This document shows positions 1 to 5,539 of a stretch of DNA of 16,104 bases, in pieces. The notes beneath the pieces were generated by a model. That model was not told the DNA's origin and did no database searches. It worked only from the letters and a program-made list of their open reading frames with translations. The number at the start of each line of letters is the position of its first letter. Position 1 is the stretch's first letter. The translations under genes and the position numbers were made by a program. Origin of the DNA: Pseudomonadota bacterium (GTDB lineage Bacteria > Pseudomonadota > Alphaproteobacteria > Rhizobiales > Hyphomicrobiaceae); NCBI GenBank assembly GCA_003242645.1, contig QGVC01000041.1, forward strand, positions 1 to 16,104, given 5' to 3'.

Positions 1-12
1 GTGGACAGATGA
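1..12 (+). CDS. Last codons of a cut-off upstream gene
   Basis: From base 1, GTG GAC AGA TGA reads as V-D-R-stop, and the TGA shares bases with the ATG of the next gene (ATGA at 9-12). A 4-base stop/start overlap of this kind is typical of translationally coupled genes in an operon. In flavocytochrome c operons the gene before fccB is often the c-type cytochrome subunit (fccA), so that is a reasonable guess, but three residues cannot identify a protein. The overlap could also be chance, since nothing else of the upstream gene is visible. Confidence 0.3.
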   Translation: MDR

Positions 13-1304
13 GGAAACTGACTCGCCGTGATTTCGGAAAAGCTGCCGGAGGTGCTGGCTTGATCGGGCTGAGCACGTCGGCATTCGGCAGCTTTGCGAT
101 TGCCCAGGGCGCGGCGAAGGTCGTGATCGTCGGTGGTGGGCCGGGTGGCGCAACCGTTGCGCATTACGTGAAAAAAGGCGCGCCCAATCTCGATGTCACG
201 TTGATCGAGGCCAATCCCATCTACAGCCCGTCATTCTTCTCGAATCTTTATCTCGGCGGATTTCGCACGCTGGAGTCCCTCAATCACGATTACGAGAGCT
301 TGAAGAAACTCGGCGTAAATGTCGTCCAGGATTACGCCACCGACGTCGATACTTCAGGAAAGGTGGTTCGCACCCGTGGCGGCAACAGCTACAGCTACGA
401 TCGCCTCGTCCTCTCACCAGGGATCGCCATCAAGTACGGCTCGATCGAAGGCTATTCGCCCGAGGCAGCGCAGGTGATGCCGCACGCCTACAACACGGAC
501 GGGGCGCAGAAGAAGCTGCTCAAGGACCAGCTCGAGGCCATGGAGGATGGCGGGACGGTGCTCATCTTGCCACCGAACAATCCCTACCGCTGCCCGCCAG
601 GACCCTATGAGCGCGTGTGCATGATCGCGCATTACCTGAAGGCCAATAAGCCGAAATCGAAGCTGATCGTGCTCGATCCCAAGAAGAATTTCTCCAAGCA
701 GGCCGTCTTCATGGAGGCGATCGAGCGGTACTACAAGGACATCGTGGAGATGCATCTGTCGAATGAGATCGACGACTTCTCCGTTGTCCGCGTCGACCCG
801 AAGACGAAGGAGGTCGAGACGAAGGACGGCACGAAATGGAAGGGCGACGTCATCAACGTCATCCCGCAGCAGAGCGCTGGCGAAATTGCCATCAAAGCTG
901 GCTGCGCCGAGGGCGACTGGTGCCCCATCAATCCTGAGAACTTCTCATCCGCCAAGGTCGCAGACGTCTACGTGTTGGGCGATGCCTCGATTGCGACGGA
1001 GATGCCAAAATCGGCCTTCTCCGCCAACAGTCAGGCGAAGGTGGTGGCGGCCGACATCCTGGCGCAGCTTGCCGGCCAGGATAAGTTCCCGCCGCGGTTC
1101 CGCAACACGTGCTGGTCGCTGGTGGCGCCTGATGATTGCGTGAAGATTGGTGCCAATTACGCGCCAGAGGGCGGCAAGCTTGCGGCTTCCGGCTCCTTCG
1201 TCTCCCAGCCGGGCGAGGATGCGCAGGTACGCAAGCAGAACTACCAGGAGAGCGTTGCCTGGTACGAAAGTATCACCACAGACATGTTCGCCAAGTCGGC
1301 TTGA
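9..1304 (+). CDS. fccB: Flavocytochrome c sulfide dehydrogenase, flavoprotein subunit (FccB/SoxF family)
   Basis: A 431-residue periplasmic FAD protein predicted to oxidise sulfide and pass electrons to a cytochrome c. The N-terminus carries a Tat signal (TRRDFGK, residues 5-11, then a hydrophobic stretch to about 33). The Rossmann FAD motif VVIVGGGPGG lies at 38-47. The family segment YRCPPGPYERV begins near residue 193 with Cys195. In the C-terminal flavocytochrome domain, NTCWSLVAPDD contains Cys368. By family knowledge Cys195 and Cys368 are the likely redox-active disulfide next to the flavin. WCPIN (Cys305) is a further family match. Cys204 and Cys377 are extra cysteines that I do not recall as conserved. 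Length is normal. ATG at 9 overlaps the preceding stop, suggesting coupling; a strong terminator follows. SoxF, the Sox-cluster homologue, is the main alternative and cannot be excluded without the upstream genes. Confidence 0.88.
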   Translation: MRKLTRRDFGKAAGGAGLIGLSTSAFGSFAIAQGAAKVVIVGGGPGGATVAHYVKKGAPNLDVTLIEANPIYSPSFFSNLYLGGFRTLESLNHDYESLKKLGVNVVQDYATDVDTSGKVVRTRGGNSYSYDRLVLSPGIAIKYGSIEGYSPEAAQVMPHAYNTDGAQKKLLKDQLEAMEDGGTVLILPPNNPYRCPPGPYERVCMIAHYLKANKPKSKLIVLDPKKNFSKQAVFMEAIERYYKDIVEMHLSNEIDDFSVVRVDPKTKEVETKDGTKWKGDVINVIPQQSAGEIAIKAGCAEGDWCPINPENFSSAKVADVYVLGDASIATEMPKSAFSANSQAKVVAADILAQLAGQDKFPPRFRNTCWSLVAPDDCVKIGANYAPEGGKLAASGSFVSQPGEDAQVRKQNYQESVAWYESITTDMFAKSA

Positions 1305-1330
1305 TTGTCGGAGATCTGCGGATGAATTGG

Positions 1331-1366
1331 GAGCGCCGAGGCCAACTCGGCGCTCTTTGTTATTTT
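1331..1366 (+). terminator. Rho-independent terminator after fccB
   Basis: A perfect 10-bp inverted repeat (GAGCGCCGAG at 1331-1340, CTCGGCGCTC at 1346-1355) with a 5-nt loop GCCAA is followed directly by a T-rich tract, TTTGTTATTTT (1356-1366). It lies 26 bases past the fccB stop and is oriented to end the fcc transcript, so cfa probably has its own promoter. Confidence 0.87.
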
Positions 1367-1514
1367 GGGCGGAAAGTCTGTCACTCCTATTTGCAGCTGT
1401 TGGCCCATCGCTGTTGCACGAGCCAAGCGGGGATAACTGCGGGTCCGATTTTGCATTGCGGACGGAATCCGTGTGACTTCTATTCGATCGAATTCCGCAG
1501 AAAGGCGCCCGCGG

Positions 1515-2825
1515 ATGGGATCAGCGAATGACGAACGCCTTTTGGCAGCCGCGCGCCAACTCGTTCACCTTTTGGCGGAACGGCTCGATGTCGATGCTTC
1601 CGTTCGCTTGTGGGACGGATCACGGGTGCCGCTCGGGCGCGACGTCCGCGGCGCGTTCACATTCACGATCAGCGGGCCGGGAGTGATCGGCTCGCTGGTG
1701 CGGCGGCCAACGCTCGACAACATCATCAGCCATTATGCTGAGGGCCGTCTCGGGTTCGAAGGCGGAACACTGATCGATTTCGGCTCGCAACTGAGCCGTA
1801 GAGGCCGCTCGGCCACCCTCAAGGGCATAAGCAAGCTCGAGCTTCTCAAGGCGCTGTGGCCGTTCTTTTTTGTTCCGGCTGACAAGCCGTCCGACACACA
1901 TGGCTTCAGCGGCGACATCACGGGGCGATCGCAGCGCCGGCGGGACAACAAGGCGTACGTGCAGTTCCACTACGATCTATCGAACGAGTTCTACGCGCTC
2001 TTTCTCGATCCTGAGATGGTCTACTCCTGCGCCTATTTCACCGACTGGCAGAATGATCTCGCCACGGCGCAGCGCGACAAGCTGGAGATGATCTGCCGTA
2101 AGCTGCGGCTCAAGCCAGGTGAGCGCTTGCTCGACATCGGTTGTGGCTGGGGCGGGCTCGTCTGCTATGCGGCCCAGAACTACGGAGTGACTGCGCACGG
2201 AATAACACTTTCCGAGCAGCAGCTCGCCTACGCTCAGGAGAAGGTCAAGCGGTTGGGCCTCGAAAAACGGGTGACGCTCGAGCTCAAGGATTACACCTCA
2301 GTAGAGGGCGTATACGACAAAATAGCCTCCATAGGCATGTACGAGCACATCGGCCGCGCGAACATTCCGCGCTACATGGCCAAGGTGCAGTCGCTTCTTG
2401 CCCCCAACGGCCTCTTTCTCAATCACGCCATCTCGCGGCGGGCGCCGAAGTCCTCCTGGCGGGGCCGGCGGATGCGGCCTGAGCAGCGCGCTCTGGCAAA
2501 ATACATCTTCCCGGGCGGTGAGCTCGATGACATCGGCCACACGATCATGGCCATGGAGCGCGCTGGCTTCGAGGTGCACGATGTCGAAGGCTGGCGGTTA
2601 CACTACGCACGTACCTGCCAGCTCTGGTGCGAGCGCCTCACCGCTGCGCGGGAGCAGGCAGTGCGTTCGGTCGGTGAGGAAAAGTATCGCATCTGGGTTG
2701 CTTATCTCGCGGCCGTCTCACTCACGTTCGCACGTGGCGGTGCACGGATTTTCCAGACACTGGCGAGCAAGACGGCGAAACGTCCACCGCCGCTTCCTCC
2801 GACGCGAGCTGATCTTTATCGCTGA
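1515..2825 (+). CDS. cfa: Cyclopropane-fatty-acyl-phospholipid synthase
   Basis: A SAM-dependent enzyme that adds a methylene group across the double bond of unsaturated acyl chains in membrane phospholipids, usually in stationary phase or under acid stress. 436 residues from this start. An N-terminal lipid-binding region is followed by YSCAYF, which carries the conserved Cys. The class I methyltransferase fold follows, with SAM motif LDIGCGWGG at residues 206-214, then SIGMYEHIG and YIFPGGELDDIG, all closely parallel to E. coli Cfa (YSCAYW, LDIGCGWGG, SVGMFEHVG). I chose ATG 1515 because AGAAAGG at about 1499-1505 sits 9 nt upstream. An in-frame GTG at 1473 would add 14 arginine-rich residues with no family similarity that I recognise. 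The gene is isolated between the fccB terminator and a 117-bp gap. A paralogous mycolic-acid-type or other lipid methyltransferase is less likely given the end-to-end similarity. Confidence 0.9.
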   Translation: MGSANDERLLAAARQLVHLLAERLDVDASVRLWDGSRVPLGRDVRGAFTFTISGPGVIGSLVRRPTLDNIISHYAEGRLGFEGGTLIDFGSQLSRRGRSATLKGISKLELLKALWPFFFVPADKPSDTHGFSGDITGRSQRRRDNKAYVQFHYDLSNEFYALFLDPEMVYSCAYFTDWQNDLATAQRDKLEMICRKLRLKPGERLLDIGCGWGGLVCYAAQNYGVTAHGITLSEQQLAYAQEKVKRLGLEKRVTLELKDYTSVEGVYDKIASIGMYEHIGRANIPRYMAKVQSLLAPNGLFLNHAISRRAPKSSWRGRRMRPEQRALAKYIFPGGELDDIGHTIMAMERAGFEVHDVEGWRLHYARTCQLWCERLTAAREQAVRSVGEEKYRIWVAYLAAVSLTFARGGARIFQTLASKTAKRPPPLPPTRADLYR

Positions 2826-2942
2826 AACAATTTGTGACTATCCGAGCCCGCAATCTGCCGTTGTAGGCCGTTATCGCGAGGAACCTTTCGATCGCCCATA
2901 CGTTCAGGAGCCGACTTGGGTTGAGTAGGGGCAGACCAAGCC

Positions 2943-3194
2943 ATGACATCTCCGACACAACTTGATCATAAGGACGCGCAGGCAAATCACACGCCTGTCC
3001 GAATTGATCTGAACACGGCGCCGGAGGATGTGCTGGTTTCCTCGCTATCTGCTGTCGGGCCGGCACGTATCGAGGCGCTGAAGCTGCGGCGACCTTTCCG
3101 AAATTGGGAGGAGGTCGCGCGTGTGCCGGGGATCAGTCAAACGATCATTGAACAGCTCAAGAAAAGCGGAGCTGGCCTTTCGTTGGAGCCGTAA
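2943..3194 (+). CDS. Small ComEA-like helix-hairpin-helix protein
   Basis: An 83-residue protein, nearly all of it a double helix-hairpin-helix (HhH) module. IDLNTAPEDVLVSSLSAVGPARIEAL (about residues 21-46) matches the ComEA/HhH_3 pattern (IDLNTA...L..L.GIGP..A..I), and FRNWEEVARVPGIS (about 52-65) is the second hairpin. The first 20 residues are polar, with no signal peptide or membrane anchor, so unlike ComEA it is probably cytoplasmic. Both hairpins deviate from consensus: AVGP in place of GIGP, and GIS in place of GIG. Such modules bind the DNA backbone without sequence specificity; the role here is unknown. AGGGG at about 2927-2931 lies 11 nt before the ATG, a loose spacing. It converges with aroE (35-bp gap), and no functional partner is evident nearby. 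Confidence 0.75.
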   Translation: MTSPTQLDHKDAQANHTPVRIDLNTAPEDVLVSSLSAVGPARIEALKLRRPFRNWEEVARVPGISQTIIEQLKKSGAGLSLEP

Positions 3195-3229
3195 CGCGCC
3201 GGCTTCGCGCAATTTATCGAGCACCGCGA

Positions 3230-4072
3230 TCAAGATTTCGGAATGTCGGCCGCAAGGAGCTCGCGGAGCTCGCGAGTTACCTGCGGCCTCACCCCGAACC
3301 ACAACTCGAATCCAGTGCATGCCTGATAAAGCAGCATGTCGAGTCCATCGGCCGTTTTGAGGCCGAGCTGCCGCGCGCGGGCCAATAGCGGCGTTTCAAG
3401 CGGAACGTAATTGATGTCGATGACAACGGCATCCGGCGCCATGCCGGAAAGCTCGATGTCGAGTTCGGGATTGCCTCTGAAGCCCAACGTTGTGGCATTG
3501 GCCAAGAGGCCTGCACCATCAAGGACTTTGTTCCGATCTTCCCACCTGGTGGGCACGACCCGATCGCCATAGCGCTCGGCTAGGGCCACCGCACGATCGA
3601 AGGTCCGGTTGACGACATGGATGCGCCGAATGCCCCGCTCCAGCAGGCCCCAGACCGCGGCTCTCCCCGCGCCACCGGCGCCAACCACCACCGCATGCTT
3701 GCCTGTTTCGCTCCAACCTGGAGCTGAGACGTCCAATGCAGCGAGGAAGCCGTCGACGTCCGAATTCGTCGAGCGCAGCACGCCATCATCGCCATACCAC
3801 AGCGTATTCGACGCGCCCACGGCGCGCGCACGCTCATCGGGATCCGTCAGTTTGAATGCTGCCTCTTTGTGGGGGATTGTAATGTTGGCGCCGATGTAGC
3901 CGTTGCCGCGGAGGTTGGCGATGAAGGCGGGGAACTCCTCGGACGGCACTTCCTCGAAACGATAATCACCGTCGATGCCGTAATGCTTCAGCCACCAGCG
4001 ATGCATCTTCGGCGAGCGGGAGTGCTTCGCCGGCCAGCCGATCACGCATGCGGCTCTCGTTGCAGTGGTCAT
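3230..4072 (-). CDS. aroE: Shikimate dehydrogenase
   Basis: NADP-dependent reduction of 3-dehydroshikimate to shikimate, in the cytoplasmic route to aromatic amino acids. 280 residues, normal for AroE. Substrate pocket: HSRSPKMH at 17-24, NITIPHK at 63-69 with catalytic Lys69, and N103-S-D105 followed by GF. Cofactor domain: VVVGAGGAGRA at 128-138 and VNRT at 154-157, the usual NADP-selecting pattern. C-terminal ADGLDMLLYQA (241-251) corresponds to the G.(G/D)ML..Q signature. NSD replaces the usual NTD at 103-105, a mild variation since N and the catalytic Asp are kept. The ATG has a good RBS (GAGG at 4080-4083, 7-nt spacing). It is downstream of prfB on the same strand with a 148-bp gap, so co-transcription is possible but not shown. 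Confidence 0.95.
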   Translation of the reverse strand: MTTATRAACVIGWPAKHSRSPKMHRWWLKHYGIDGDYRFEEVPSEEFPAFIANLRGNGYIGANITIPHKEAAFKLTDPDERARAVGASNTLWYGDDGVLRSTNSDVDGFLAALDVSAPGWSETGKHAVVVGAGGAGRAAVWGLLERGIRRIHVVNRTFDRAVALAERYGDRVVPTRWEDRNKVLDGAGLLANATTLGFRGNPELDIELSGMAPDAVVIDINYVPLETPLLARARQLGLKTADGLDMLLYQACTGFELWFGVRPQVTRELRELLAADIPKS

Positions 4073-4151
4073 TGCTTATCCTCGTTGCAGGCGCCGGGAT
4101 GATAGCACGAGTGGCGGAGCCAGCACTCTTACTCGCCGATACCACACTCGA

Positions 4152-4179
4152 GCCGGGCACCATTGTACAGGAGCCCGGC
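4152..4179 (-). terminator. Weak hairpin between prfB and aroE
   Basis: GCCGGGC (4152-4158) and GCCCGGC (4173-4179) form a 7-bp GC-only stem with a 14-nt loop, 41 bases past the prfB stop. No T-run follows on the minus strand, so it is not a classic intrinsic terminator. It may be an mRNA-stabilising or Rho-assisted 3' structure. The rest of the 148-bp gap shows no tRNA or small ORF that I can support. Confidence 0.25.
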
Positions 4180-4220
4180 CCGAAAGTTGGTGGAGTTAGC
4201 AAAGGCGGCCTACTGCTGAA

Positions 4221-5346
4221 TTACTGGCTGGCGTGCGCCCGTTGCTCGTCCTTCAATCGCTGAGCAAGCGCCGCCTCGATGAAAGGATCCAAGTCACCGT
4301 CGAGCACGGCCTGGGGATTGCTGCTCTCCACGCCCGTCCGCAGGTCCTTCACGAGCTGGTACGGTTGCAGCACGTATGAGCGGATCTGGTGCCCCCAGCC
4401 AATTTCCGTCTTGGCGGCCGCCTCTGCATTGGCCTTCTCCTCGCGCTTTTTCAGCTCGAGGTCGTAAAGCCTGGCCCGAAGCATGGCCCAGGCAATGGCC
4501 CGGTTCTTGATCTGCGAACGCTCCTGCTGGCAGGCCACGACGATCCCCGTGGGCAGGTGCGTGATGCGCACCGCCGAGTCGGTCGTGTTGACGTGCTGGC
4601 CACCGGCACCAGACGCCCGATAGGTGTCGATCCGGACGTCGCTCTCCTTGATGTCGATCTCGATCGTGTCGTCGACCTTCGGATAGACCCAGACGGACGC
4701 GAAGCTGGTGTGTCGCCGGGCGTTGGCATCGAACGGCGAGATGCGCACCAGCCTGTGCACGCCAGATTCGGTCTTCAGCCAGCCGTATGCGTTCTCACCC
4801 TTGATCTCGAGGGTGGCTGACTTCAGGCCGGCTTCCTCGCCCGGGCTCGCCTCGACCATGGTCACTTCAAACCCATGGTCCTCGGCCCACCGGATATACA
4901 TCCGCACGAGCATCTCGGCCCAGTCCTGGCTTTCCGTGCCGCCGGCGCCCGCGTGAACCTCAAGATAGGCGTCGTTGCTGTCCGCCTCGCCCGAGAGCAA
5001 GGCCTCGATCTCGCGCTTCTGGGCAAGCTCACTCAGCGCCTTGAGCGCCGCCTCGCCTTCGGCGATCGTCTCCTCGTCGCCTTCAGCCTCGCCGAGCTCG
5101 ATCAGTGTGATTGCGTCCTCGAGCTCCCGCTCCAGCTGCTTGTAGGACGAAATCTTGCGATCGAGCGAATCACGCTCGCGCATGATTTCGCGGGCGGCGC
5201 GAGGATCGTTCCAAAGGTTCGGGTCCTCAGCCCGTGCGTTGAGTTCGGCTAGTCGTGCTTCGGCTGTATCCCAGTCAAAGATGCCTCCGTAGGAGAGACA
5301 GTGACCGGCGAATGGCATCAACGTGCTTCTGCGGCTCCGCCCGCAT
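4221..5346 (-). CDS. prfB: Peptide chain release factor 2, expressed by programmed +1 frameshift
   Basis: RF2 recognises UGA/UAA stop codons and triggers hydrolysis of peptidyl-tRNA. The gene is in two frames. ATG at 5346 opens a 23-codon frame ending ...SLSLLRRHL at TGA 5277-5275. Skipping one T there gives ...[11 protein letters not shown] and continues for 351 residues to the stop at 4221, for a 374-residue product of normal RF2 length. The SPF stop-codon-recognition tripeptide ([12 protein letters not shown]) and the catalytic GGQ loop (SGAGGQHVN) are intact. Start evidence: GGAGG at 5354-5358 is 7 nt from ATG 5346, and the 23-residue leader matches alphaproteobacterial RF2 N-termini. The long uninterrupted frame can be opened at 5360, but that gives a cysteine-rich N-terminus unlike any RF2. 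The frameshift implies autoregulation: scarce RF2 makes the ribosome pause at its own UGA and shift. It lies downstream of mrcA, with its own candidate promoter. Confidence 0.97.
5274..5288 (-). promoter_or_regulatory. prfB: RF2 programmed +1 ribosomal frameshift cassette
   Basis: On the minus strand the order is GGAGG (5288-5284), CAT, CTT (5280-5278), TGA (5277-5275), C (5274). This is the same architecture as E. coli prfB: an internal Shine-Dalgarno-like element, a 3-nt spacer, the slippery CTT codon, and an in-frame TGA followed by C. The reading frame before it (from ATG 5346) is exactly 24 codons including the TGA, and the frame after it encodes the rest of RF2. Every element needed for tRNA-Leu slippage is visible. 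Confidence 0.96.
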
Positions 5347-5353
5347 CGGCAAA

Positions 5354-5358
5354 CCTCC
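5354..5358 (-). promoter_or_regulatory. prfB: Ribosome binding site that fixes the prfB start
   Basis: GGAGG lies 7 nt upstream of ATG 5346 on the minus strand, an ideal Shine-Dalgarno position. It supports initiation in the frame that ends at the frameshift TGA, not in the frame of the long ORF. Confidence 0.8.
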
Positions 5359-5414
5359 AAATGTCAGGATTCGGTCGGGATTGGATGTGTCTGACAGGTC
5401 TCTGATGTGTCTAC

Positions 5415-5443
5415 GATATAAGTGTGCTGCGCTGCCATGTAAA
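5415..5443 (-). promoter_or_regulatory. Candidate sigma70-type promoter for prfB
   Basis: On the minus strand TTTACA (5443-5438, 5 of 6 with TTGACA) and TATATC (5420-5415, 4 of 6 with TATAAT) are separated by exactly 17 nt. Transcription would start near 5408, giving a leader of about 60 nt before ATG 5346. A 9-nt direct repeat, AGACACATC (minus-strand sense; 5404-5412 and 5384-5392), lies at the start of that leader, with no known role. Confidence 0.5.
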
Positions 5444-5483
5444 TGCGATTGGCACCCTCACTCACGAGTTAGCGCGAGCAACG

Positions 5484-5507
5484 AAAAAACTTGGCTGAAG
5501 CCGAGCC
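5484..5507 (-). terminator. Possible terminator after mrcA
   Basis: On the minus strand, GGCT (5507-5504) and AGCC (5496-5493) can pair around a 7-nt loop, or GGC/GCC around TTCA, and are followed by AAG and a run of six T (5489-5484). The stem is short, so confidence is moderate. The position, 30-55 bp past the mrcA stop and before the prfB promoter candidate, is right for ending the mrcA transcript. Confidence 0.42.
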
Positions 5508-5521
5508 CAGAGGGCGCGCCG

Positions 5522-5539
5522 TGATAGGCGCGCCTATCA
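5522..5539. repeat. Perfect 18-bp palindrome over the mrcA stop codon
   Basis: TGATAGGCGCGCCTATCA reads the same on both strands. Its right end (5537-5539, TCA) is the mrcA stop codon TGA on the minus strand. The core 8-mer GGCGCGCC (5527-5534) is repeated at 5513-5520, with 6 bp between. There is no T-run on either side, so it is not a standard terminator. It could be a dimeric protein-binding site or a 3' mRNA hairpin. Confidence 0.6.

Noticed and set aside
3195..3229. GCGC-loop-GCGC hairpin between the HhH gene and aroE as a bidirectional terminator
   Set aside because: A 4-bp stem and no T-run make it indistinguishable from chance in GC-rich DNA.
4100..4200. tRNA-like start (GTGGCGGAG) between aroE and prfB
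   Set aside because: No T-loop sequence, no acceptor-stem pairing, and no cloverleaf can be drawn.
5347..5360. Extension of RF2 to an ATG at 5360 in the long open frame
   Set aside because: The resulting N-terminus is unlike RF2, and the correct N-terminus is encoded in the other frame up to the frameshift TGA.
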